From NCBI GenBank assembly GCA_030248065.1, contig JASAMV010007072.1, positions 1 through 30,595 on the forward strand: a DNA stretch of 30,595 nt, in the 5' to 3' direction. The notes below the pieces were generated by a model. It saw only the letters and a program-made list of their open reading frames with translations. It made no database searches and had not been told where the DNA came from. This document shows positions 1 to 11,539 of the stretch, in pieces (position 1 is the first letter of the stretch; every line of letters begins with the position of its first letter). This DNA is from Rhynchonema sp. JSB1_4. Taxonomy: Eukaryota > Nematoda > Chromadorea > Monhysterida > Xyalidae. Both the position numbers and the translations under genes were made by a program.

Positions 1-3000
1 AGTGAGCGCCAAGCAATGGAAGAACCGTAATGGAGATGGACACGAATGACGGACACTCAAAGCGCGCCGCGCGCGCTAACGCTTGGCGCTCGCGACTTTG
101 GAGTGAGCGCCAAGCAATGGAAGAACCGTAATGGAGATGGACACGAATGACGGACACTCAAAGCGCGCCGCGCGCGCTAACGCTTGGCGCTCGCGACTTT
201 GGAGTGAGCGCCAAGCAATGGAAAAACTGCAATGGAGATGGACGCGAGTGACGGACACTCAAAGCGCGCCGCGCGCGCTAACGCTTGGCGCTCGCGACTT
301 TGGAGTGAGCGCCAAGCAATGGAAGAACCGTAATGGAGATGGACACGAATGACGGACACTCAAAGCGCGCCGCGCGCGCTAACGCTTGGCGCTCGCGACT
401 TTGGAGTGAGCGCCAAGCAATGGAAAAACTGCAATGGAGATGGACGCGAGTGACGGACACTCAAAGCGCGCCGCGCGCGCTAACGCTTGGCGCTCGCGAC
501 TTTGGAGTGAGCGCCAAGCAATGGAAAAACTGTAATGGAGATGGACACGAATGACGGACACTCAAAGCGCGCCGCGCGCGCTAACGCTTGGCGCTCGCGA
601 CTTTGGAGTGAGCGCCAAGCAATGGAAAAACTGTAATGGAGATGGACACGAATGACGGACACTCAAAGCGCGCCACGCGCGCTAACGCTTGGCGCTCGCG
701 ACTTTGGAGTGAGCGCCAAGCAATGGAAAAACTGTAATGGAGATGGACACGAATGACGGACACTCAAAGCGCGCCGCGCGCGCTAACGCTTGGCGCTCGC
801 GACTTTGGAGTGAGCGCCAAGCAATGGAAAAACTGTAATGGAGATGGACACGAATGACGGACACTCAAAGCGCGCCGCGCGCGCTAACGCTTGGCGCTCG
901 CGACTTTGGAGTGAGCGCCAAGCAATGGAAAAACTGTAATGGAGATGGACACGAATGACGGACACTCAAAGCGCGCCGCGCGCGCTAACGCTTGGCGCTC
1001 GCGACTTTGGAGTGAGCGCCAAGCAATGGAAAAACTGTAATGGAGATGGACACGAATGACGGACACTCAAAGCGCGCCGCGCGCGCTAACGCTTGGCGCT
1101 CGCGACTTTGGAGTGAGCGCCAAGCAATGGAAAAACTGCAATGGAGATGGACGCGAGTGACGGACACTCAAAGCGCGCCACGCGCGCTAACGCTTGGCGC
1201 TCGCGACTTTGGAGTGAGCGCCAAGCAATGGAAAAACTGTAATGGAGATGGACACGAATGACGGACACTCAAAGCGCGCCGCGCGCGCTAACGCTTGGCG
1301 CTCGCGACTTTGGAGTGAGCGCCAAGCAATGGAAAAACTGTAATGGAGATGGACACGAATGACGGACACTCAAAGCGCGCCGCGCGCGCTAACGCTTGGC
1401 GCTCGCGACTTTGGAGTGAGCGCCAAGCAATGGAAAAACTGTAATGGAGATGGACACGAATGACGGACACTCAAAGCGCGCCACGCGCGCTAACGCTTGG
1501 CGCTCGCGACTTTGGAGTGAGCGCCAAGCAATGGAAAACTGTAATGGAGATGGACACGAATGACGGACACTCAAAGCGCGCCGCGCGCGCTAACGCTTGG
1601 CGCTCGCGACTTTGGAGTGAGCGCCAAGCAATGGAAAAACTGCAATGGAGATGGACGCGAGTGACGGACACTCAAAGCGCGCCACGCGCGCTAACGCTTG
1701 GCGCTCGCGACTTTGGAGTGAGCGCCAAGCAATGGAAAAACTGTAATGGAGATGGACACGAATGACGGACACTCAAAGCGCGCCGCGCGCGCTAACGCTT
1801 GGCGCTCGCGACTTTGGAGTGAGCGCCAAGCAATGGAAAAACTGTAATGGAGATGGACACGAATGACGGACACTCAAAGCGCGCCGCGCGCGCTAACGCT
1901 TGGCGCTCGCGACTTTGGAGTGAGCGCCAAGCAATGGAAAAACTGTAATGGAGATGGACGCGAGTGACGGACACTCAAAGCGCGCCACGCGCGCTAACGC
2001 TTGGCGCTCGCGACTTTGGAGTGAGCGCCAAGCAATGGAAAAACTGTAATGGAGATGGACACGAATGACGGACACTCAAAGCGCGCCGCGCGCGCTAACG
2101 CTTGGCGCTCGCGACTTTGGAGTGAGCGCCAAGCAATGGAAAAACTGTAATGGAGATGGACACGAATGACGGACACTCAAAGCGCGCCACGCGCGCTAAC
2201 GCTTGGCGCTCGCGACTTTGGAGTGAGCGCCAAGCAATGGAAAAACTGTAATGGAGATGGACACGAATGACGGACACTCAAAGCGCGCCGCGCGCGCTAA
2301 CGCTTGGCGCTCGCGACTTTGGAGTGAGCGCCAAGCAATGGAAGAACCGTAATGGAGATGGACACGAATGACGGACACTCAAAGCGCGCCGCGCGCGCTA
2401 ACGCTTGGCGCTCGCGACTTTGGAGTGAGCGCCAAGCAATGGAAGAACCGTAATGGAGATGGACACGAATGACGGACACTCAAAGCGCGCCGCGCGCGCT
2501 AACGCTTGGCGCTCGCGACTTTGGAGTGAGCGCCAAGCAATGGAAAAACTGCAATGGAGATGGACGCGAGTGACGGACACTCAAAGCGCGCCACGCGCGC
2601 TAACGCTTGGCGCTCGCGACTTTGGAGTGAGCGCCAAGCAATGGAAAAACTGTAATGGAGATGGACACGAATGACGGACACTCAAAGCGCGCCACGCGCG
2701 CTAACGCTTGGCGCTCGCGACTTTGGAGTGAGCGCCAAGCAATGGAAAACTGTGATGGAGATGGACGCGAGTGACGGACACTCAAAGCGCGCCACGCGCG
2801 CTAACGCTTGGCGCTCGCGACTTTAAAGTGAGCGCCATGCAATGGAAAACTGTGATGGAGATGGACACGAATGACGGACACTCAAAGCGCGCCGCGCGCG
2901 CTAACGCTTGGCGCTCGCGACTTTGGAGTGAGCGCCAAGCAATGGAAAAACTGCAATGGAGATGGACGCGAGTGACGGACACTCAAAGCGCGCCACGCGC

Positions 3001-3415
3001 GCTAACGCTTGGCGCTCGCGACTTTGGAGTGAGCGCCAAGCAATGGAAAAACTGTAATGGAGATGGACACGAATGACGGACACTCAAAGCGCGCCACGCG
3101 CGCTAACGCTTGGCGCTCGCGACTTTGGAGTGAGCGCCAAGCAATGGAAGAACCGTAATGGAGATGGACACGGATGACGGACACTCAAAGCGCGCCGCGC
3201 GCGCTAACGCTTGGCGCTCGCGACTTTGGAGTGAGCGCCAAGCAATGGAAAACTGTGATGGAGATGGACGCGAGTGACGGACACTCAAAGCGCGCCACGC
3301 GCGCTAACGCTTGGCGCTCGCGACTTTGGAGTGAGCGCCAAGCAATGGAAAAACTGCAATGGAGATGGACACGAATGACGGACACTCAAAGCGCGCCACG
3401 CGCGCTAACGCTTGA
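1..3415. repeat. 101-bp tandem satellite array, about 34 units
   Basis: Units starting AGTGAGCGCC recur every 101 bp from the first base; three or four units are 100 bp through loss of one A in the AAAAA tract. The left end is outside the window. The last unit decays near 3415 (CGCTTGACGCTAACGC). Each unit holds the perfect 11-bp inverted repeat GAGCGCCAAGC / GCTTGGCGCTC, which across the unit junction forms a hairpin with a 13-nt loop, and an alternating GCGCGCCGCGCGCGC tract. Units differ at a few linked sites: AAGAACCGT, AAAAACTGT or AAAAACTGC; CACGAATG or GCGAGTG; GCCGCG or GCCACG. The 60-residue open frames repeating here are artefacts of a period that is not a multiple of three, so I call no protein. 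Confidence 0.97.
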
Positions 3416-6025
3416 CGCTAACGCTGGAAATGTGTGCGCGTGCGCGAAGATTTGCTCCTGAACAATAACCTGCGTTTGGATTAAAATAGTCTCGTGTCTC
3501 GTCGAACACGATGTAGTACTCTTATAATAATAGTAATGTTTTGTTTAAGTTGTTATACTTCTCAGCAAATTGAGAACACAACAGTGCAAAGATCTAAGCA
3601 GAACATGCACCAACTGACCTTTGGTTTGTGTGTGAAATAGCGATACTCGATTTTCATTTTCAATCGACACAGTAACTTTTATGAAGTTCACGAACAAGTC
3701 GTTTTTCTGATGCGATGTCTTCATGTGGCATTCTCCCTGCACCGCGACGTTATCCGAAGCGATGTGGAGCGAGCTGTGCACTATTGATCGGTTTATAGTC
3801 GGCGTGTAGGGCCGGGGCTCTGCTCGCTTTCATAGCTGAGTTGGCAGAGCAGCTGATCGGTTATCAGTTCGGATGTCGCAGTTCTCTCCGAAACGTTGTT
3901 TAGTGGTCGCAAGTAGCAGGAAAAGGCAGATCACAATTGCGCGCTTCTTTTTGCACGGGTTTTCTTTTCGGTTGTGAGATAAGAATAAGAATGGTGCATA
4001 AGAATGGTGAATTACTGATATTAATTTGTAAAAAAAATCAAATGGCAATCAACAGCACCATGGCAAGATGTAACCAGTTCAGCTGAACACAACCGTGTTG
4101 GCCTCTCGAGCAAGCTTGGTCGCCCAGAACTTTGAAGCTTCGAGGCAACTTGGAGTGGAGTGATGGGAGCTCAAGATCGAACGTAATAGATTGACCAATG
4201 GACCAAGATTTACTGGGGTCGACTCGATCTGGCGCTTAGTGAAATTCAGTGATATTAATTTGCTTTCTTTTGCCTAGTCCAGATTTGTTAGTGGTTCGGT
4301 GATGCTGTGATCTTCTCAGTGATCCCGTTTGATGATTAATCCTAATTGAAACGCCCGGAATTTAAAAAAAATCAAAATTAAAATAAAACAATAAACAATA
4401 CGAAATTTGTTTCATGTGTTGAATGAACTGACGATCTTGCCCACGACATCATATCTGGCAGCTGCAAGATCGTGATTTGTGCGTTGTGCGCGCTCAGCTT
4501 GCTGGCTCAAGTTTGATGTGCAGTTTGTCGATTCACAAACTTCAAACTTAGGTAAAGCGCGCTTTTTGCGGCAATACTGATGGCATACACAGCTGAACGG
4601 AATGCCTGTACTGTAGTACGTAGCTGAGATTTAAATGAATGAGAGCGTTTCAGAAGATGCTAACTTTACTCACACGCTGTAAACAATAGTCCCGCTTTGC
4701 TTATTTAGTAATCGCTTTATGTGACACGCGTATTCCATGATTGAATCCGATAGAATATGCAAATACATAGTAACTAAAGTTGATGATCTGGGTTCATAAC
4801 ATAATATGACAGCCTTCGGCTAGTACTTATCGCATTTGCAGCCTTCCGTGTCGCTAACAGGATCGGGAAGCAAAGTTGGTTCAACCGCGTGTAATTGTGG
4901 ATTTAGAAAAATTTTGAAATCTAAATGGAAATACCTGTGAGTTTTTACCCAATAAAACTATCTTATTACTGTGATTGGCGTGTTTGACACATAACCAAGA
5001 ACGCCAAGTTGTTGTTCTTTCTTTCAATCGCGTTCGTACGCAGTCACGGTAAATTCTTGCGATGACTTTCGCCTCTTTCCCACTGACACGCCTGTTTTTG
5101 CCTTGGTTTGTGTTCGGTCTAGGCGCTAGGAGTCTCCAGTTCCTCCATCCCCGCCCTGGGCAACAACAAAATCGCATGTCTGCTGCCTCCAACAAACGAA
5201 GCAGCTTTATCGGCTAAACACGGCTTGATTGTACCGATCTGGTATGCATATATATATATTTCGTGAGTTTATGGTTCAGTTGATGGGATATTCGTAAAGT
5301 CTCTCTCTGTTCTTTAATACCTTTCACTATTTTAGCATGAGCGACAAAAAAGACGATGTGCTGTTGCATCTATGTTGTATCTATTATATTTTGATTGTCT
5401 TCTGGTTTTTCTCGTTTGGTTTTGAGTTTTTTTGTTTCACAAATATGAAACTTGTCACACCGATCCTTAATCTTAGTCTTTGTACTTCTCATGTATCATA
5501 GCACTTTCATTACTCTTTTTTCTATGTGTATCTGGGTCACCACATTATTCAAACCTGATCTGGAAAGTTCTGTTTCACGTTCTATCGTTATGCACTGTCA
5601 GACATTGATTCTTACCCATGAAATTAAACTAAAAAAATGAACATAAAGCTGTAGTATTGACCATGTTGTGATATTATACACAGTTTTTACTTGCCGCCGA
5701 CCACCCTTAAAAAGGCAACAATAAGATGAAGATTATAAAACGCAAATTATTCAGATTATTTAGTCAGACAGTTGCTGAGACTCAGAATGTGTCAGAAAAG
5801 AGCATGTTCGCAAGCCTGAAAATAAGTGTCATCGACTTACTGTATGTCGACACATTAACGTTGCGCGAAACGACGCTAAAAGCTTCTGGCTTGACGCTCC
5901 ACTCATCTTGTGTTGTACGTTGTTGAAAGTGCATTGAGCAGGACTGAGACGTGTGGAGTGACAAAAGTGGCTGACAAACCGCCGATGACTTTTGTTCGAG
6001 CAAAGGCACACTTAAACATAGGAGC
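3416..6025. other. Region without a recognisable gene
   Basis: About 2.6 kb of moderately AT-rich sequence between the satellite and the first hAT element. Open frames are short and show no known domain, no compositional bias and no supporting splice pattern. A minus-strand frame at 4881-5195 is basic (many Arg and Lys) but I recognise nothing in it. There is a short TA microsatellite near 5246-5260. A tRNA-like stretch at about 3830-3900 is listed separately. Confidence 0.6.
3830..3900 (+). other. tRNA-like fragment (possible tRNA-derived SINE head)
   Basis: The sequence TAGCTGAGTTGGCAGAGC matches the tRNA D-arm / RNA polymerase III A-box consensus (TRGCNNAGTNGG). It is followed by a weak anticodon-type hairpin (GCTGA / TCAGT, with one G-U pair, around a 7-nt loop). 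The T-arm/B-box position (CAGTTCTCTCC) is degenerate, and position 33 of the loop is C rather than T. This looks like a decayed tRNA pseudogene or SINE remnant, not a working tRNA. Confidence 0.3.
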
Positions 6026-6033
6026 GTATACAA

Positions 6034-6402
6034 CGGTGGCGGATCCAGCCTTCGACCAAGGAGACCAATTCCCAAAAGTCATTCTTATCTAGTGCATTTT
6101 CTCAACAATCGTTTTTATCCAGTGCTTGTTTATAATTGGGCCATTTTATGCTAAATACCATACCATATATGAGCATGCACGCGAAATTTTTGACCTTATT
6201 GCGCGCGCGACGGCCAAATTTCAATGATATGGGTGAATCTGACTCGCGAGGCGCGCGATTTTTGGACTTTTGAAGTGTACTAGAGTGAAAATCCTGCGAT
6301 TCAGGGGTCCCTTTTCATTCTTTTCTCCGAAATGGTGGCCCCCCTTTAAGGGCCACCTTGACCAGGGCCTAGGCCCCTGTGGCCCCCATGGATCCGCCAG
6401 TG
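6034..6402. mobile_element. Non-autonomous hAT element (369 bp) with 8-bp target duplication
   Basis: The element runs from CGGTGGCGGATCC to GGATCCGCCAGTG, so its terminal inverted repeats share TGGCGGATCC. It is flanked by a perfect 8-bp direct repeat, GTATACAA, at 6026-6033 and 6403-6410. An 8-bp target duplication with CA-type ends is the signature of the hAT superfamily. There is no transposase frame. Halves of a second copy of the same family lie at 14276-14554 and 22556-22683, which makes this the complete reference copy in the window. Confidence 0.9.
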
Positions 6403-6425
6403 GTATACAATCAAACGACATTGGC

Positions 6426-6960
6426 TGGAATTCACAAAACAAAGTCAAGCTCACCGTCAAGCTCAACGTCAAAGTTCAACGTCACGCTGGTTCGTGCAGC
6501 AGACGCGACTTTCTAAACGAAGGGTCAACTTTGACGCACTATTGTGCATGATTGGATGCGTTTCTCGGGATACTGTTATTTTAAGGACGTAGCACAAGCG
6601 TTTCATCAGAAGATTATTCCTGAGTTATAATATTTTTTGACTAATAGCATTGAAATAATCTGGCGATCATTGACCACAGTCAAAATTTTTTGCACCCCCG
6701 TTGGTGATCGTCTGTTCATTTCTTTGCCTCTTTTCAGAAATTCGTGAAACTCAGAAATACTCTCACAAAACGCTTCTGTTACATCCTTATAACAATATTT
6801 TGGCTAGATAAGCATCCAGTCTTGCACAATAATGCGTCAAAGTTGACTCTTCGTTTGGAAAATCGAGTTTTGTGCACGAGCCAGCGTGACGCCGAAACAT
6901 CTGACTTCGAACTTTGACGTTGATCTTGACGGTGAGCTTGACTTTGTTTTGTGAATTCCA
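6426..6960. mobile_element. Long-terminal-inverted-repeat MITE (about 535 bp)
   Basis: The two ends are inverted copies of each other for about 150 bp. The left arm starts TGGAATTCACAAAACAAAG (6426 to about 6570), and the right arm (about 6800-6960) is its diverged reverse complement ending CTTTGTTTTGTGAATTCCA. Both arms carry the CACCGTCAAG and AACGTCAAAGTTC blocks. The centre is AT-rich and noncoding. I could not find a convincing target duplication, so the superfamily is unassigned. Confidence 0.75.
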
Positions 6961-7711
6961 CCCATTATCGGTGCCATCAGTGCGCTGAATCCACGTCGTT
7001 CGGCCAACAAGATCCGCCGGATCAGGTCAAGCAGACAGACGATCCTCGGATTTGGCAAGCGCCCAAATTGTCACAGGCACGTGGGTATGATAGCAATGCT
7101 GGACACTGAGGAACGGCAGGTGCGCCGCCCGTCTGTGAACGAAACTCGAAACTACCACTATGCAGTAGAAGGAAACCAATAAGAAAAGAGAGATAATGTA
7201 GATCAACTAACCACGCAAGTGCACTGCGTGGTGGTGTGGTGATTCCGATCAGGATAGGAAAAAAATTTGCCAAAAAACTTCATGAACGCTCAACTCAATG
7301 CATCTCAGCACAAATGCTGCTGGCGGATTTCAAACGGTATTTTCACTTGTGCGTTTCGAATACAACTCATAATTTTTTTCAAGGAAGTCAATATGGATTT
7401 TTGTTGGACAAGAGCACACTGGACGCAATACGTCAATCTGAATATTCGATTTTCATCACGAAAAATCATAAAATTATTATTTATGAAAAAATAGTCTGCC
7501 CGCTGGGCACTGCATGGTTCACAGAAATGCTCAAGGACACACACTCTTGATTAGTTGTGGGCTGCTGTAGCATTTCTGTCGCAGAATGTTCAATTTCTCA
7601 ACAGCCTTGCGGCGAAATGTTAGGTAACTTACAAACATTCCTTTAAAACGTTTGTGCAACCAGCTTAAATGAACCAGACTGCAAACAAACGCTTTACGCT
7701 TGCACAGCACA
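6961..7711. other. Region without a recognisable gene
   Basis: Short open frames only, including a plus-strand frame at 7236-7550 with no recognisable domain. No splice pattern or repeat structure was seen. Confidence 0.5.
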
Positions 7712-7800
7712 CCATCAAAGTTGACCTTTCGTTTAGAAACGCGCGTCTGCTGCTTGCTCAGCGTGCAATGTTTCAAGCTTACGCCGAGCTTACACTGAGC
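7712..7800. repeat. Diverged solo arm related to the 6426-6960 element
   Basis: The sequence ATCAAAGTTGACC-TTTCGTTTAGAAA, followed by CTCAGCGTG and GAGCTTACACTGAGC, parallels the right arm of the 6426-6960 element (GTCAAAGTTGACTCTTCGTTTGGAAA, CCAGCGTG, GTGAGCTTGAC). Only one arm is visible, so this is probably a fragment of a related element. Confidence 0.4.
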
Positions 7801-7872
7801 TTTCTCACACCCTGCTTTCCACCGACCGTTACACCCAACTGACTTTACACCGTTTCGAAAACATCACCCATA

Positions 7873-8160
7873 GTCTGTTGATTAAATATCGACACAGTGT
7901 TGTAACCCCATGCAGGCAAACTTGAAGCGGGTTAGGTAAATACAAATGTTTCACCCTTGCCAACTCAGGGTGCAGGCATTCAACATTAGTGGTTGTGTAT
8001 GACAGAAAACCACGTTGTCTGCTATATACCCAGCCAAGACGACTAATGTTGAACTCCAGCAGCCTGAGTTGACAAGGGTGAAACATTTGCGTTAACCTAA
8101 CCCGCTCCAATTTGCCAGCATGGGGTTACAACACTATATGTCGATATCTAATCAGCAGAC
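7873..8160. mobile_element. Fold-back (hairpin) element, about 288 bp
   Basis: Two inverted arms of about 125 bp (7873 to about 7998 and about 8036 to 8160) flank a short spacer. The left arm begins GTCTGTTGATTA and the right arm ends with its complement TAATCAGCAGAC-like sequence. Long perfect stretches are shared, such as GTTGTAACCCCATGC and AAATGTTTCACCCTTG. A transcript would fold into a long near-perfect hairpin. No coding potential was seen; it looks like a fold-back MITE. Confidence 0.8.
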
Positions 8161-9088
8161 GATACAAAGGTGGCACACAATATTGGTTTGTGGTTTTTTG
8201 AGGTGACGATTCCATTTACAGTAGTACATTCACTCTGACAATGACCTGGTGCACCCCCTGCGAGAGCAGGTCGAAACGGGAAACCAAGACAGTGCTGCAC
8301 ACTCGCACTGCTGCTTCAAAGTTCAGGTTGTGCGAACAAATAATAATGAGTTCGTTGCACCCCTTGCGTATGGTAAAAATTTCTTTATTGCTGCACTATC
8401 AAACTGTAACCACACACTCGTAACCATTGTCCTGAAGGCCTGTAAAATAGAATGATGAGATGGCTGTGTGTTAACACCGGACATATACTGTAGGTATACA
8501 CAGCGCACGATTACGTGGTTCTGGGATTAGAATGCACGCATAGCACAAAAAAATTTCGGGCCTCCCACGTACTCAGTAAACGAGAACATAATTGTGTTTA
8601 GCGGATATGAAACATGATCGTCCAGCTGAGTGTTCACAAACAAGTGGCACGTTTTTGCAATGATGCACATTTTGGATTGAACAATGTGCATTGGAGTGCT
8701 GTACTTTACTTCATTTTCTGATGACAAAAGTAGGAGAAAGCTCTTAACTGTTCTTGATATTTGAATAAATGGACGGGAACACAAAACTTGACAGAAGCGA
8801 AACGCAGATGATCGTCACATTTCACAGGCAATCCCGCATGCATAGAAAAAAGCTTCTGAACGACATTTTACCAGCAAAACAGAATAAATCATCAAGGTCT
8901 TCAGTGATCATTGGCATACGCTCGATGACGTGATGGTCACCAGGTTCACAGGCGGTTCGGTGTTTGGGCTGAAATACTATGAATTAACACCAACTGAAGC
9001 CAAGAATGAGGCCTTGCTTTAACTTTATAAGCGTGTTATTTACTTATACCTAAGACAGACAATTTATATTTGCGTGCAGAACACTTAC
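8161..9088. other. Region without a recognisable gene
   Basis: Only short open frames without domains. It lies downstream (minus strand) of the EGF exon and could be intron of that gene, but I could not identify a further exon. Confidence 0.5.
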
Positions 9089-9413
9089 TTTTCAAAAGCC
9101 GTCGTGAAGCTGCGTCTACGCGTCCGTACGTACGCCACTGCGCCGACGAGCAGACTCACGACCAAGACGATAGCACACACGCAGACGGTACTCACGAACG
9201 CCCGAATCCAAAAATCGGTTGATTTTGGCGCTTTTGGTTGTGCTCCAGCAGCAGTCGTTGATGTCATGCCAGCTCTGGACTTTGCATTCGCAACTCGGGG
9301 TCCGGCGTCCCAGATTGAGAACTCGCACGCGGAACCCATAAAGCCCGGTTTGCACAGACATATTTCGGCCGCAATACACGTGCCATCGTTCATGCAAGCC
9401 GGCTTACAGACGG
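9089..9413 (-). CDS. Internal exon: EGF-like domain plus transmembrane segment
   Basis: This minus-strand exon encodes one complete six-cysteine EGF-like domain with spacing C-x3-C-x5-C-x5-C-x1-C-x8-C, including the typical CLCKPGFMGSAC ending. It is followed by an Ala/Thr-rich stalk, a hydrophobic span (VCVCAIVLVVSLLVGAVAYV) and a stop-transfer stretch RTRRR. That is a type I surface-protein layout. The acceptor is TTTTAG at 9414-9419, in phase 1, which is normal for EGF modules. A consensus donor GTAAGT (9083-9088) follows directly after the cytoplasmic start, so the coding sequence continues in another exon that I did not find. Unspliced, the frame stops inside the donor. No orthologue can be named. 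Exon edges are inferred from splice consensus. Confidence 0.65.
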
Positions 9414-9664
9414 CTAAAATCCAGATAGATATCACTGTAGTCACACACGCTTTGATGAGGCTAATAAGATTTTCACCCTGCAGAACATTTTGAATACCAC
9501 AGCAAGTCACTAAGTACAGTTCTTTTTTTCTTCAGGGTAAAAACAATCGAATATATGTTACGGCCAGATTAACATTGATTACCATGCATCGCATACGAGT
9601 ATCGATTTTCTTCTTTTGTAAGATTAAAATCGATTACATAGTGCGGTTATCGTCTGGGACTCAG

Positions 9665-10307
9665 CAGTGGTTAATAAAAAAATTTTTTATCATTTTTAAA
9701 AATTTTTTTTTATTTAATTTTTTTTATTCGCAATGAGAAGAAATGAGGTAAGAATAGTGGCATTTTTCTTCAAACGTGTGGTAAGTGCATATAGGCACTC
9801 ACGACAAAAAAACTAAAGGCAAGAGACAAGTAGTAGGTCACACCGTACACTTCCCCCACGTATTGTGGGTGCCTTGGTGTGGCTTTGTGACATCAAGACG
9901 GTAAATTTGGGTGAAACTATTGCCTCTTGGTACACGACCAATGCAAATATGTGACAAACAGTGTAAATATAGAGTGAATATCACACCGAATCACTGCTTT
10001 CGGGTCTGTTGCATGGATAAATGCATGCCCACCCAGTCACATGTACATGTGTAATCATATGAGAGGCCATGTGAGTGTGTGCACTATGTCTAGATGCCAC
10101 AAAACAACGATTATGGCACCCAATACACCCATGGTAGGGTCGGGTGATGTTAACAGTAGCAATTTTTATGCAAAAACAGCACTTTTAGAGCAAAATAGAG
10201 AAATTTTCGAACGTTGAAATAATAAAAAAAAAATTTTTTTTAACTTTTGGAACGAACTTTAAAAAAAAATTTTTTTTAATAAAAAAATTTTTTTTTAAAA
10301 ACCATTG
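9665..10307. mobile_element. A/T-block hAT-like MITE (643 bp) with 8-bp target duplication
   Basis: The ends are CAGTGGTT and AACCATTG, forming short terminal inverted repeats, flanked by the perfect 8-bp repeat GGACTCAG (9657-9664 and 10308-10315). Next to each end are alternating homopolymer blocks of A and T that can pair with one another. The interior is noncoding. The 8-bp duplication and CA ends point to hAT. Confidence 0.82.
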
Positions 10308-10756
10308 GGACTCAGACTGTAATTGCCGAAGCGCGCTTTTAATCTGAATTCAGATTAAGAAAGCTCTCGTGCCTTAAGTACCAAACAAGCACAAGAAAAT
10401 TGGACTCGATTTTAATCTAAATAATTGACGCTCGTATACAAAGCGTCGTAATCTGTTTTTGAAACTCGGTTGCTTTACCCCGTTGAAGAACAAAATATTG
10501 TACAGTGATACGATATTACATAACACATATTACGTATCATGTCGCTTGTGGTTTGTAATTTTCATGCTCACTACAAAAATAAAATGATAATGATGATGAT
10601 GAGCGATACGCGGCAGTCTTCGAAACAGTCTGGCGTCTGGTCCGTCTGAAAACAGACAAATCAGGCCACCGACCGGCCGCACGCGAAAGAAACAGCCGTC
10701 TTCCCATAACTGACGTTTACAATCAGTTGCATTGTTCACATCTACGTACCCAGTAC

Positions 10757-11531
10757 CAGGGTTGGATTAAAAAAAAGTAAAATTTTTTTTGTAAAAAAAA
10801 AATTTTTTTTTTAAAAAAAAAGTTGGCCACCTTTTTTATTTTAAAATTTTAAAAAGTAGGTCCACTTTTTTTTATTATTTTTCCCCTTTTTTCGTTATTT
10901 TCTCACTTTTTTAAGGTAAAAATGTATGTTTTCATGCGTTTTATTGCTCATCATTCTCAAAAAATCGCCTGCGGCGCTTATATTTCAGTTTAAAATGGCG
11001 TTGTAATGGATTCATACAGTTCCCAGACATCCCAACAATCGCTGCACGTATAATATAGGACACCCCATACCGTATACTGTGCAGTTATTGAGTATGACGT
11101 AAGCTATCGACAGCTCCACTTTGCTCGCCTATTTGCAGTTGTGTGGATTTGTCATTTGTTGCTTTTGTCACACAACATGAGTGTGGTGTAACTCTTTATC
11201 TCTCTTTAAATTTATCCCCAAATTCACAAACAGAAGGTTGGTCTTCCCTTTGTCATATATGCCCACAGAGTTACCTTCGGGCGGGTTCTCAAATTATGAC
11301 CAAATGGGCTAGATCGCAGGTGATCGACATAAACATGCAAGTCAGTGAAGAGTTCTCTTTAGTGTCCCACAAAACATACCTAAGTAACATGATTTCAGAA
11401 ATTTCATTTTTCTAGAAACCAATTTTTTGGGGGTCCGGAATAAAAAAAAGTGATTTTTTAAAAAAAAAATTTAAAAAGTTTTTTTTAAAAAAAAAGTTCG
11501 ATAATAAAAAAATTTTTTAATCCAACCCCTG
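10757..11531. mobile_element. A/T-block hAT-like MITE (775 bp) with 8-bp target duplication
   Basis: Terminal inverted repeats CAGGGTTGGATTAAAAAA and, on the right, the complement of CAGGGGTTGGATTAAAAAA. The flanking 8-bp direct repeat is CCCAGTAC (10749-10756 and 11532-11539). Runs of A, T, A+G and T+C fill about 100 bp at each end. The interior (about 10900-11430) has no convincing gene. Its end sequence differs from the 9665-10307 element, so it is a second family with the same architecture. Confidence 0.83.
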
Positions 11532-11539
11532 CCCAGTAC

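Noticed and set aside
1..3415. CRISPR-like array
   Set aside because: The whole 101-bp unit is repeated with no unique spacers, and the window is animal-like DNA.
76..3461. Dozens of 60- to 101-residue open frames on both strands of the 101-bp array
   Set aside because: They repeat because 101 is not a multiple of three and stops fall at fixed places in each unit. The product would be Arg/Ala/Ser-rich low-complexity sequence without start context.
4881..5195. Transposase or reverse-transcriptase fragment on the minus strand
   Set aside because: The frame is basic, but I find no catalytic motif or repeat termini around it.
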